39,457 bases of DNA. Source: Dehalococcoidia bacterium. GTDB taxonomy: Bacteria > Chloroflexota > Dehalococcoidia > Lucifugimonadales > Australimonadaceae. Below are positions 8,574 through 15,842 of the stretch, in pieces. The notes under the pieces are model-generated. The model saw only the letters and a list, made by a program, of their open reading frames with translations. It did not search any database and had not been told where the DNA came from. The stretch lies in NCBI GenBank assembly GCA_021296055.1, contig JAGWBE010000003.1:1-39457 (forward strand), in the 5' to 3' direction. The position numbers and the translations under genes were made by a program. Every line of letters begins with the position of its first letter. Positions within the stretch are counted from its first letter, which is position 1.

Positions 8574-9767
8574 TTAGGCGCCGCCGTCGGCGCCCCCGGC
8601 GACGGCGGGCAACCCCTCGTCCGCCGGCTGGGGCGCCTCGCCGCGGGCGGTCCGGTTGGCCAGGTCGATGAAGGCGAGGGCGAAGCGGTCAGGCGCGAAG
8701 AGGGGCGTCGGCCAGTGCGCCCCGCGTTTGCGCTCGAAGTCGGTCGCGCCCTTGCTCATCGCCGCGTCCTGCTGATTGAAGCGCCCGTTGCGCATCGGGT
8801 CGGCCCAAAGGTGATGCCATAGCTGCGTCCAAAGCCACGTGAAAGGATTGGAGGGGAAGTAGGCGTTGATCTGGACGTAGCGGTAGTGGTCTTCGTCGAT
8901 AGCGACGTACCACTCGTAGTGGAACGAGCCGTCCATCGGCCAATGAGGGACACGCAACAGGCCGGGCATGCGGATGCCCTGGTGGCCGGAGCCTTGTATC
9001 CGCGGCCCCGCGCCGCCCGCCTTCGATTGGACGCGCCGCCACAGCCGCTTGGGAGGCCACTTGCCCAGGCCGGGATAGAGGTCCTGCTTCACCTGCCCCT
9101 TCGCCGTGTGGATCACCCACTCGCCGCCCTCCACCGGGTCATGGACGAGCATCGGCTCGTACCCCGGCAGGTGCGCGTGCCAGTCGAGGGGGAGCAACGC
9201 CAGCGCGTCGTGGTGCGTTGTCGGGAAGTGCCCCGCGTCCGCCTGCGCGTGGTAGCGCCAGTTCCCCTCGATTACCCGGTCGCGCCACTTGACGATAGTG
9301 GAGTCGCGCAGCAGCAGGTTCGGCACATCCTCCTCGATGGGAACCGGCGCGCCCCGCCCCATCCATATCCACACGACGCCCTTGCGCTCTTCGAGCGGGA
9401 AGCTGCGCACGCGGAGCTTCCCCACCACGGGGCTCTCCGGCCCGTCCGCCAGCGCCGCCACGCACGCCCCGTTCGTAACGTCGAAGGTGAAGCCGTGGAA
9501 GCGGCAGGAGACGGTGTTCGAGCCGGGGAAGTAGTAGCGGCCGAGCGAGAGCGGCACGCCCCTGTGTGGGCACTCGTCCAGCACGGCGTAGGCCTTCCCG
9601 TTGCGGCGCATCACCGCCACCTGCTCGCCCATTATCCGGATGCTGGAAGGGCGGACGCGCACGTCCTTGGAGCGGCAGAGCGGGTACCAGTAGTTGCGGA
9701 AGCCCAGCGCCGCCTTCTCAAAAGGAGTGTCGCCCCGCCCCAATTTGGCTTCTCCGTTGGTTGTCAT
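8574..9767 (-). CDS. Rieske non-heme iron oxygenase, alpha-subunit type
   Basis: A 397-aa protein with an N-terminal Rieske [2Fe-2S] domain, Cys66-Pro-His68 and Cys88-Arg-Phe-His91, and a C-terminal catalytic domain. The mononuclear iron triad is visible as Asp177-x2-His180-x4-His185, the same spacing as Asp205/His208/His213 in naphthalene dioxygenase. Such enzymes hydroxylate or demethylate aromatic and other substrates, with electrons from a reductase that is not encoded here. The start is ATG 9767, with GGAGG at good spacing. The nearby nitroreductase, TAXI binding protein and carriers suggest a catabolic neighbourhood, but the substrate is unknown. Confidence 0.9.
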   Translation of the reverse strand: MTTNGEAKLGRGDTPFEKAALGFRNYWYPLCRSKDVRVRPSSIRIMGEQVAVMRRNGKAYAVLDECPHRGVPLSLGRYYFPGSNTVSCRFHGFTFDVTNGACVAALADGPESPVVGKLRVRSFPLEERKGVVWIWMGRGAPVPIEEDVPNLLLRDSTIVKWRDRVIEGNWRYHAQADAGHFPTTHHDALALLPLDWHAHLPGYEPMLVHDPVEGGEWVIHTAKGQVKQDLYPGLGKWPPKRLWRRVQSKAGGAGPRIQGSGHQGIRMPGLLRVPHWPMDGSFHYEWYVAIDEDHYRYVQINAYFPSNPFTWLWTQLWHHLWADPMRNGRFNQQDAAMSKGATDFERKRGAHWPTPLFAPDRFALAFIDLANRTARGEAPQPADEGLPAVAGGADGGA

Positions 9768-9883
9768 AGCGGCCCTCCTCCCCAACGGCGGCGAGTATGC
9801 GATTGGCGCGCGGGAGCGTCAACCGCCAGCCCCCGCCGCCCAAGCGTATGATGCCCTCAGGCTCGCAAGAGCGAAGGAGCGGC

Positions 9884-10816
9884 ATGGCGGAGATACACGA
9901 ATTGAAGCCCGTGGGCTTGCGGGACGCTTGGCGTCACGAGGCGCGGAACTTCACCCCCTGGCTCGCCGAGCGCCTCGACCTGCTTGGCAGAAAGCTCAAC
10001 CTCAAGTTGGAGCTGGTGGAGACGGAGGCTCTTCTGCGCCCCGGGGGGTTCGTCGACATCCTCGCCAAGCAGGCGGGCAGCGGCGCCAACGTGGTGATCG
10101 AGAATCAGCTGAACCAGTCGGAAGACTCGCACTGCCTGCGCTTGCTGGGCTACGCGGCCAACGCGGACACGGACATACTCATCTGGGTGGCTGAAGATTT
10201 CTCCCCATACCACCGCAGCATCGTGACGTGGCTGAACCGGAGCGACAGCATCAACGTCTACGCCGTCCGAGTGCGGGCCTACCGTGTCGGCGATTCCCTA
10301 GCCGCCGATTTCGAGTTGGCCGTCGGCCCATCGGAACCTTCGACAGAACATCCCCTCCCTTTGTACCCGCGCCTGTATCGCTCGCTGGTGGAGCAACTGC
10401 GCCGCGATGGGTTGACCCCGGTGGGCATCGGTGGATTCCGGGGCCAGTGGCGGTCCTTCGAGACCGGATACCCTCAGACCGTCTACGCCGTTGGGTGGAG
10501 CGACGGCACGGCGCAGGCGTTCCTACAGGTCTACGGCGACGACAAGAAGCGTGTCTACGAAGGGTTGATGAAACACAAATCCGAGATAGGCGCCGCGCTG
10601 AACAACGAGGTCATCTGGGAAGCGCAGGGACACGAATACTGGATCAGGCTGGAAACGAAGGGTATGCCCATAGTCGGCGATGCGGGCTATGAGCGCGCGC
10701 GCCAATGGCTCGCCGACAACCTGCTCCGCCTCCACAAGGTAATCCAGCCCCACCTCAACCAGGTAATGCAAGAGCTGAGAGGCAGGAGCGCCGACGACGC
10801 GGAGGCCTCCGAATAA
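9884..10816 (+). CDS. DUF4268 protein with an N-terminal PD-(D/E)xK-like nuclease domain
   Basis: A 310-aa protein. Residues 54-80 read like the core of a PD-(D/E)xK nuclease: GGFVDILAK (Asp58), then VVIENQL with Glu73 and Gln75 in the E-x-Q variant. This is followed by a helix with a conserved LRLLGYAA and the strand DILIWVA. The C-terminal part (RLYRSLVEQLRRDG onwards) resembles DUF4268, found in several nuclease and restriction-linked proteins. AAGGAG stands 4 nt before the ATG at 9884. No methyltransferase, helicase or ATPase is adjacent, so it looks like an orphan. A defence role is possible but unproven. The gene is divergent from the Rieske gene. Confidence 0.75.
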   Translation: MAEIHELKPVGLRDAWRHEARNFTPWLAERLDLLGRKLNLKLELVETEALLRPGGFVDILAKQAGSGANVVIENQLNQSEDSHCLRLLGYAANADTDILIWVAEDFSPYHRSIVTWLNRSDSINVYAVRVRAYRVGDSLAADFELAVGPSEPSTEHPLPLYPRLYRSLVEQLRRDGLTPVGIGGFRGQWRSFETGYPQTVYAVGWSDGTAQAFLQVYGDDKKRVYEGLMKHKSEIGAALNNEVIWEAQGHEYWIRLETKGMPIVGDAGYERARQWLADNLLRLHKVIQPHLNQVMQELRGRSADDAEASE

Positions 10817-10868
10817 GGCGCCGTCCGAGGGAGCGAGACCGTCGCGCGACCGCGCGGCCTCCCCTTCC

Positions 10869-10895
10869 ATTCGCCCTGAGGGAACTCGAAGGGCG
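10869..10895. repeat. Dispersed imperfect palindrome, copy 1
   Basis: Related to copies at 15801 and 21014. Arms CGCCCT (10872-10877) and AGGGCG (10890-10895) flank GAGGGAACTCGA. It lies about 50 bp after the DUF4268 stop codon, so it may act as an mRNA 3'-end stem-loop. Confidence 0.7.
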
Positions 10896-11033
10896 CCCAT
10901 GCTGCGTCGCACCTATGACATTCGACCGTTGCGCAAACGGCGTCCTTGTGAAACCCTGCCCCTATGAACACTCGCTCGCTCGTCCATCCGTTCCTCCTTG
11001 CCCCCTCCGCTTGTCCGCCGCCGCCAAGCCCAC

Positions 11034-11157
11034 TGTCGCATATGTGTCGCATCGCCGCCCGCCGATGTCGCAGATTTGCCGTGCGGCGTCGTCAATCTGT
11101 CGCGCCTCTTCGCCGCCGCCCCCGCGTAAACGGAACAATCTGCGACACATTGCGACA
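11034..11157. repeat. TGTCGCA heptamer array with overall dyad symmetry
   Basis: Four copies on the plus strand: TGTCGCA at 11034, 11045 and 11066, and a TGTCGCG variant at 11099. Two copies are inverted (TGCGACA at 11141 and 11151). The outer pairs are spaced 11 and 10 bp, about one helical turn. An 11-bp inverted repeat, TGTCGCAGATT (11066-11076) with AATCTGCGACA (11137-11147), links the halves. The array ends about 50 bp before the predicted -10 of the MFS gene, so a regulator-binding array is the simplest reading. Confidence 0.6.
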
Positions 11158-11223
11158 CTTTCCACGGAAATCACGGACGAGGCGTGCGCCAACCGCGCGC
11201 CGCGCCCATAGCCTCCGCTTTGT

Positions 11224-12495
11224 ATGACCTCCTCCCGCCTCTACTACGGATGGGTGGTCGTCAGCGTGCTGGGCCTGTTCTCGGCGCTGTCGGTAGCGTT
11301 GGCCGGGCCGAACCTCGCCATCTTCATCAAGCCTATGCAGGAGGAGCTGGGGTGGAGCGCCACGGTGTTCGGTTGGGCGCAGTTCGCGCGCCTCGCCGTC
11401 GTCGTCGTGGCGGGGCCGCTTATCGGCGGCCTGCTCGACCGCCAAGGGCCGCGCTTCATCATCGCCTTCGCCGCCGCGGTCGCAGGCGGGACGGTGATGG
11501 CGCTGGCCTTCGTTACCGAGGAATGGCACCTCATCGCGCTGTTCGTCGTCACTGGACTGGTGGGCATGGGGCGCGCCAGCGACCTCTACGTCAGCCCGTC
11601 CGTCTCCAAGTGGTTCGTGGAGCGGCGGGGCGCCGCGATGAGCCGCGCGATGATGGGCATCCCCGTCGGCATCATCATCTTCTACCCCGGCTCCCAACTG
11701 CTCATCGACGCGGTGGGGTGGCGCACCGCGTGGCTGATTTTTGGCGCGGGCGGCGCCCTCATCCTCGTCCCCGCCGCGCTATGGCTGCTGAGGCGGCAGC
11801 CGGAGGATATGGGCCTGCTTCCCGACGGGCGCTCCGCCTCTCCGGGTGCGGCGGCGCGCGGCGGCGTGAGCCGGCCGGAGCATTCGTGGACGCGGGCGGA
11901 GGCGCTGCGGAACCGGACGTTCTGGATGATGATCGGCGGCTTCGGCGTCTACACCTTCGCGTGGTCGACGCTCACCATCTTTCGCGTGCCCCACTACGTG
12001 GAGCGCGGGATGGGGCCGCTGCTGGTTACCTTGGCCATCGCAACCGACGCGGTGGTGGCGGTAGGCGTGAGCATCGTGTTGGGGCGAGTGCTCGACCGCT
12101 TCCCCGCCCGCCTGATGATGGTCGTGAGCGCGGCAGGTCTGATCGTTTCCGCAGCGGCGGCCATCGTCGTGACGAACGCGGCGTGGATGTTCGTGTCCAC
12201 CATCGGGTTCGGGTTCGGCGTGCAAGTGGGGGCGATTGCGCAGAACGTGACGTGGGCCGACTACTTCGGGCGGCGCAGCCAAGGCGCGATACGCGGGGTG
12301 ACACTGCCGTTGACGATGGCCTTCGGCGCGGTCGCCTTCCCGCTGACCGGCTTCATCCGCGACGCCACGGGCGCCTACACCCCGGCGTGGTTCATCGCCA
12401 TCGCGGCAATCGTCGTAGCCGCCGCGGCTCTCGCCGCCATCCGCCCGCCGACGCGGGACGCTAGGCCTCGGGAGGGCGCCCGCGTTTCGGAGTGA
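11224..12495 (+). CDS. OFA-like MFS transporter (monocarboxylate/oxalate-formate type)
   Basis: A 423-aa, 12-helix carrier, intact and clearly paralogous to the broken gene at 5305. Shared marks are the YYGW start, MQEELGWS after helix 1, GWRTAWLIFGAGG, RRQPEDMGLLPDG in the central loop, and YFGRRSQGAIRG before helix 11. The group moves carboxylates such as oxalate, formate or pyruvate, but substrates vary widely. There is no Shine-Dalgarno. TAGCCT (11209-11214) ends 9 nt before the ATG, so the mRNA is probably leaderless. The heptamer array upstream may control it. Confidence 0.88.
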   Translation: MTSSRLYYGWVVVSVLGLFSALSVALAGPNLAIFIKPMQEELGWSATVFGWAQFARLAVVVVAGPLIGGLLDRQGPRFIIAFAAAVAGGTVMALAFVTEEWHLIALFVVTGLVGMGRASDLYVSPSVSKWFVERRGAAMSRAMMGIPVGIIIFYPGSQLLIDAVGWRTAWLIFGAGGALILVPAALWLLRRQPEDMGLLPDGRSASPGAAARGGVSRPEHSWTRAEALRNRTFWMMIGGFGVYTFAWSTLTIFRVPHYVERGMGPLLVTLAIATDAVVAVGVSIVLGRVLDRFPARLMMVVSAAGLIVSAAAAIVVTNAAWMFVSTIGFGFGVQVGAIAQNVTWADYFGRRSQGAIRGVTLPLTMAFGAVAFPLTGFIRDATGAYTPAWFIAIAAIVVAAAALAAIRPPTRDARPREGARVSE

Positions 12496-12532
12496 ACCTA
12501 CACGCGGGCGGCGTCGCCAGCAGGGAACGCTG

Positions 12533-12541
12533 TGATATAGT
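12533..12541 (+). promoter_or_regulatory. Extended -10 promoter element for the CDF exporter gene
   Basis: TGA followed by TATAGT (12536-12541) matches an extended -10 box (TGn-TATAnT), about 50 nt before the ATG at 12592. No clear -35 is seen, as is usual for extended -10 promoters. Confidence 0.45.
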
Positions 12542-12591
12542 GCGCGACGCGGCAGCCTCACCATCTTGTTCGGACTGAGGGGCGCTCTGCT

Positions 12592-13803
12592 ATGGCGCAG
12601 GGAAGCGGACACCGGCACGAGGGCCACGACCACGGCGAGCACGGCCACGAGGGCCACGACCACGACGCTCACGAAGGCCATGACCACGCGGGCCACGTCC
12701 ACGACGCCCACGCCGGGCACGACCATGACGCCCACGCGGGCCACGACCACGCCGCGCACGACCACGCCTCGCACGAGGGCCATGACCACGGCGCTCACGC
12801 CGGGCACGACCATGACGACCACGTGGGACACGATCACCATGGCCATGACCATCACGGCCATGGGCACGGGGGCCACTCCCACGCGCACGACCTGCGCGGT
12901 CAGAGCCGCAAGAACCTCTTCATAGCCCTCGTCCTCATCACCACCTACATGATCGCGGAGGTGGTGGGCGGCCTCATTTCGGGCAGCCTCGCGCTGATTG
13001 CGGACGCAGCGCACATGCTGACGGACGCGGCGGCCATCGCCACGGCGCTGTTCGCGATGGCGCTGGCGGAGCGGGCGGCGAGCACCTCCCGCACCTATGG
13101 CTACTATCGGACGGAGGTGCTGGCGGCGCTCATCAACACCCTCGTCTTGTGGCTGCTGACGGCGTGGATCTTCTACGAGGCGGCCGAGCGCTTCCGCCAC
13201 CACGATGCCGAGATCGTCGGTCTTCCCGTGCTGCTCGTCGGCGCCGGCGGTCTGCTTATCAACATCGCCGCCGCGTGGGTGCTGCACCGCTCCTCCGGCC
13301 ACAGCCTCAACGTCGAGGGCGCCTTCCAGCACGTGCTGGCCGACCTGCTCGGCTCCCTCGGCGTCGTCATCTCCGCCGTCCTCATCATCCTCTTCGGATG
13401 GCAGCTCGCCGACCCCATCGCCAGCGTGGCCATCGGCTTGCTGGTGCTGTGGAGCTCGTGGCACCTGATGCTGTCCGTGCTGGCGGTGCTTCTGGAGGGC
13501 ACGCCCGAGCGCATCGACATGTACAAACTGTGCGGCGACATCGAAGACCTCGATGGCATAACCCTCATCCACGATGTCCATGCCTGGACGATTAGCTCCG
13601 GTGTCGAATCCTTCAGCGCCCACGTGCTGGTCGACCCCTCCTGGACGGGCGACCGCGAGGCGCTGCGCGCCCGCATCATGGAGATTGTCCACGACGACTA
13701 CGGGATAGGCCACGCGACTATCCAGTTGGAGCAGTCCGCAAACAGCTGCACCGCCGAGGACCACCACGTGGGGCATCTGGAGATGCGAAGCCAGAGGGCC
13801 TAG
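12592..13803 (+). CDS. Cation diffusion facilitator (CzcD/ZitB-like zinc exporter) with a long His-rich N-terminus
   Basis: A 403-aa CDF transporter. The first 100 residues hold 39 histidines in GHDH/AGHDH-type repeats with many aspartates, a metal-buffering segment much longer than usual. Six transmembrane helices follow from about residue 108. Metal-site motifs are HMLTD (His141/Asp145) in helix 2 and HVLAD in helix 5, which mark zinc-type members. A cytoplasmic C-terminal domain ends the protein, with the conserved VHAWTISSG segment. It likely exports Zn2+ (also Cd2+/Co2+) by proton exchange, complementing the zinc importer at 2122-4802. The C-terminal tail also contains a Cys and a HH pair. 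Confidence 0.92.
   Translation: MAQGSGHRHEGHDHGEHGHEGHDHDAHEGHDHAGHVHDAHAGHDHDAHAGHDHAAHDHASHEGHDHGAHAGHDHDDHVGHDHHGHDHHGHGHGGHSHAHDLRGQSRKNLFIALVLITTYMIAEVVGGLISGSLALIADAAHMLTDAAAIATALFAMALAERAASTSRTYGYYRTEVLAALINTLVLWLLTAWIFYEAAERFRHHDAEIVGLPVLLVGAGGLLINIAAAWVLHRSSGHSLNVEGAFQHVLADLLGSLGVVISAVLIILFGWQLADPIASVAIGLLVLWSSWHLMLSVLAVLLEGTPERIDMYKLCGDIEDLDGITLIHDVHAWTISSGVESFSAHVLVDPSWTGDREALRARIMEIVHDDYGIGHATIQLEQSANSCTAEDHHVGHLEMRSQRA
12607..12891 (+). repeat. In-frame GHDH-coding tandem repeats in the CDF gene
   Basis: Degenerate short repeats of the type GGCCACGACCACG encode the His/Asp-rich segment. Their similarity makes the region prone to length change by slippage, and its length may vary between strains. 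Confidence 0.7.
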
Positions 13804-13839
13804 GCGCGTCTAGCCCACTCGATTGAAACGCCCTCGCCG

Positions 13840-14151
13840 CTACGCCCCTTCCCGCTCGCAGAGTTCGCGCAGATGCCGGAACGGATAGATGCCCGTGTCG
13901 TGCAGGTCGCTGAACAGGATGCCGACGGCGTAGTTTCCCACCTCCAGCACGTCCTCCACGCGGATGTCCTCCGGCACGTCGTCCACCGACACCTGGCGAA
14001 CGTGCGTCATCTCGTCCACGCACTGAGCGCAGCCGCAGTTGCCCCGCAGCACGCGGTGCGGCAGCAGGAACTGTTGGCCGTCGCGCCACAGGATGCGCAT
14101 CCCCTCCTCCTGCACGTTGATCGACCTAGGCTCGTACCGCTCCTCCGCCAT
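13840..14151 (-). CDS. DUF971 domain protein
   Basis: A 103-aa protein that is a complete DUF971 (GBBH-like N-terminal) domain: EEGMRILWRDGQQFLLP, then LRGNCGCAQCVDE with the typical Cys pair (CGCAQC), and ending GIYPFRHLRELCE. In other proteins this domain precedes gamma-butyrobetaine hydroxylase. Stand-alone versions occur near iron-sulfur assembly or Mrp genes, and its Cys motif may bind metal. No such partner is adjacent here; the upstream gene is dinB, 47 bp away. A GAGG-type ribosome site precedes the ATG. Confidence 0.85.
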   Translation of the reverse strand: MAEERYEPRSINVQEEGMRILWRDGQQFLLPHRVLRGNCGCAQCVDEMTHVRQVSVDDVPEDIRVEDVLEVGNYAVGILFSDLHDTGIYPFRHLRELCEREGA

Positions 14152-14198
14152 CTGCCTCGCCTCCGCGCTCGGACTATGGGCGCCGCGCCGCCGCCATC

Positions 14199-15287
14199 TT
14201 ATGCCTCGCGCGGTTCCAACGCCTCCATCGTCATCTGTCCCTCCGCCTGGCGCGGGCGCATATTGCTGACGCCGACGCCCACCAGCCGCACGCGGCGGCC
14301 TTCCTCCCAGGCCGCCGTCACCAACTCCACGGCTATGGCCCGCACCGCGTCCGCCGTGGCCGTCGGCCTGCTTTGGGAGCGGGTGAGGGTGGTGAAGTCG
14401 GCGTAGCGCACCTTCACCGTTACGGTGCGGGCGAGCAGCCCCGCGCTCTCCAACGAATCGGCGACGCGCCGGGCTAGCCGCTCCGTCTCCTGGAGCACTG
14501 CGCCGCGGTCGCCCACGTCCGACGCGAATGTCTCCTCCGCGCTGATGGACTTGGCCTCTCGCTCGGTGGAGACGGGGGATGCGTCCTCGCCCAGGGCGCG
14601 GCGTTGGAGCAGCGCGCCGCCCGAGCCGAGGAGCGCCGCGAGGGTTCCCAGCGGCGCAGCGGCCACCTGGCCTAGCGTCTCGAACCCGGCGGCGTTCAGG
14701 CGCTCGGCGGAGCGGGGGCCGACGCCGGGCAGTTTGCGCACGGGCAGGGGCGCAAGGAAGGCGGCCTCGCCGCCGGGCGGGACGACGACGAAGCCGTTGG
14801 GCTTGCCCGTCTCGCAGGCGACCTTGGCCACCATCTTGTTGGCGGCCAGGCCGATGGAGCTGGGCAGCTCCGCTTCGACGCGGATGCGCCCTTGCATGCG
14901 GCGCCCCAACGCCTCCGCGTGCGCCATGTCCCGCGACACGGCCGTTAGGTCTACGTAGGCCTCGTCGATGGACATCGGCTGCACCACCGGCGATTCGCGG
15001 CGCAGGATGTCCATCACGCGCTGGGAGTATCGGTGATAGAGGTCGCGCCGCCCTGGCAGCACGACCGCCTCCGGGCAGAGGCGCAGCGCCTGCGCCATGG
15101 GCATGGCGGAGCGGCAGCCGTAGCGCCGCGCCTCGTAGGAGGCGGCCATAACGACGCCGCGCCCCTCCGGCGAGCCGCCCACCAGCAGCGGCTTGCCCCG
15201 CAGCGAGGGGTCTTCCACCTCCTCCACCGAGGCGTAGAAGGCATCTAGGTCGACGAGCGTGATGCGCCGCTCAGCGTCCGTTGCCAT
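14199..15287 (-). CDS. dinB: DNA polymerase IV (Y family)
   Basis: A 362-aa Y-family translesion polymerase. The catalytic acidic residues are visible in LVDLDAFYASVEE (Asp13) and SIDEAYVDLT (Asp108/Glu109). Helix-hairpin-helix positions follow in LPGVGPRSAERLNAAGFETLGQ, and the little-finger domain has the expected VKVRYADFTTLTRS strand. It synthesises across damaged or mispaired DNA at low fidelity. The ATG at 15287 has no Shine-Dalgarno, but TACTAT (15297-15302) ends 9 nt before it, suggesting a leaderless mRNA. No LexA-type box was recognised upstream. Confidence 0.93.
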   Translation of the reverse strand: MATDAERRITLVDLDAFYASVEEVEDPSLRGKPLLVGGSPEGRGVVMAASYEARRYGCRSAMPMAQALRLCPEAVVLPGRRDLYHRYSQRVMDILRRESPVVQPMSIDEAYVDLTAVSRDMAHAEALGRRMQGRIRVEAELPSSIGLAANKMVAKVACETGKPNGFVVVPPGGEAAFLAPLPVRKLPGVGPRSAERLNAAGFETLGQVAAAPLGTLAALLGSGGALLQRRALGEDASPVSTEREAKSISAEETFASDVGDRGAVLQETERLARRVADSLESAGLLARTVTVKVRYADFTTLTRSQSRPTATADAVRAIAVELVTAAWEEGRRVRLVGVGVSNMRPRQAEGQMTMEALEPREA

Positions 15288-15346
15288 TGCGGGGTAATAG
15301 TAGCCCCGGCGGCGTCAAAAGGCGCGCGCGCCCTGTCAGGCCGGGC

Positions 15347-15646
15347 CTAGCCCCTGCCGCGCACCGCGCCGGTGAGGTCGGAGCCGGGCGTGAAGCCGGC
15401 GCGCCGGTGGGCGGGGACGGTGACCTTCTGCCCCGCCTGGCTGCCGCGGATGGCGCGGACCTGGCGCTCCTTCACCTGCCGCGCCTCGAATGCGCCGAAC
15501 CCGGTGAGCACTACGCGGTCGCCCGACGCCAGCGCCTCGCGGATTGAGTCGAGCACGGCGTTCAACGCCGCCTCACCCTCGGAGCGAGGGGAGTCCAGCT
15601 TCTCCGCCACCTTGGCCGCCAAGTCGCCCTTCCGTAGCGTAGCCAT
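15347..15646 (-). CDS. HU-family DNA-binding protein
   Basis: A 99-aa histone-like protein with the full HU pattern: N-terminal helices, then LTGFGAFEARQVKERQVR, and the DNA-binding arm region GSQAGQKVTVPAHRRAGFTPGSDL. It bends and compacts DNA as a dimer. A strong ribosome site, AGGAGGTGA, precedes the ATG at 15646. The upstream region contains a duplicated promoter-like segment (15697-15785). The gene is on the same strand as dinB but separated by 59 bp. Confidence 0.94.
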   Translation of the reverse strand: MATLRKGDLAAKVAEKLDSPRSEGEAALNAVLDSIREALASGDRVVLTGFGAFEARQVKERQVRAIRGSQAGQKVTVPAHRRAGFTPGSDLTGAVRGRG

Positions 15647-15693
15647 CCGTCACCTCCTGCGATAAGCGCCCATGCCTCCGGACGTTACGCAAA

Positions 15694-15723
15694 GGTATAG
15701 CACGCCCGCGCGCAACGGGGCAA
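15694..15723 (-). promoter_or_regulatory. Proximal HU promoter inside a duplicated segment
   Basis: On the minus strand TTGCCC (15718-15723), 18 bp, then TATACC (15694-15699) form a promoter-like pair about 48 nt before the HU start. The second copy of the repeat gives TTGCCC-N18-TATCTA 61 bp upstream, with a weaker -10. Confidence 0.45.
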
Positions 15724-15785
15724 CCCGTCTAGCCGCCTCTGACACCCTAAAAGGTAGATAGCACGCCCGCGCGCAACGGGGCAAC
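15697..15785. repeat. Two identical 28-bp direct repeats, 61-bp period
   Basis: Copy 1 is 15697-15724 and copy 2 is 15758-15785. Each begins ATAGCACGCC and ends GGGGCAAC, with no mismatch between them. The homology extends imperfectly to the left (AAAGGT in both). The segment looks like a recent tandem duplication of the HU promoter region; two copies alone do not make a CRISPR array. Confidence 0.85.
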
Positions 15786-15800
15786 ACGATGCCCCGCATC

Positions 15801-15831
15801 CGTTCGTTCTGAGGGAACTCGAAGGGCGAAC
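15801..15831. repeat. Dispersed imperfect palindrome, copy 2
   Basis: It begins CGTTCGTTCT and ends AAGGGCGAAC, with the shared centre GAGGGAACTCG. It lies 12 bp after the thiD stop on the minus strand, where it can form a stem-loop in the transcript. Copy 1 shares the central 15 bases. Confidence 0.75.
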
Positions 15832-15842
15832 AAGCCGCCGCC

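Larger units (their letters stand above)
10817..11223. other. 407-bp intergenic region with a palindrome and a heptamer array
   Basis: No credible gene is seen here. Short open frames lack family signatures and ribosome sites. The region holds a copy of the dispersed palindrome (10869-10895), a 15-bp near-palindrome CCGTTGCGCAAACGG (10926-10940), and the TGTCGCA heptamer array (11034-11157), followed by the likely leaderless start of the next gene. Confidence 0.7.

Noticed and set aside
10913..11192. Minus-strand open frames of about 80 codons across the heptamer array
   Set aside because: No ribosome site and no recognisable domain. Their Arg/Gly/Ala-rich composition is that of out-of-frame GC-rich DNA, and they only translate the repeats.
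11779..13776. A 665-codon minus-strand open frame opposite the MFS and CDF genes
   Set aside because: It spans two well-supported plus-strand genes and is Arg/His/Gly/Val-rich, as expected for a shadow frame in GC-rich DNA.
15697..15785. CRISPR array
   Set aside because: Only two repeats, one spacer-like interval with promoter features, and no cas genes nearby.
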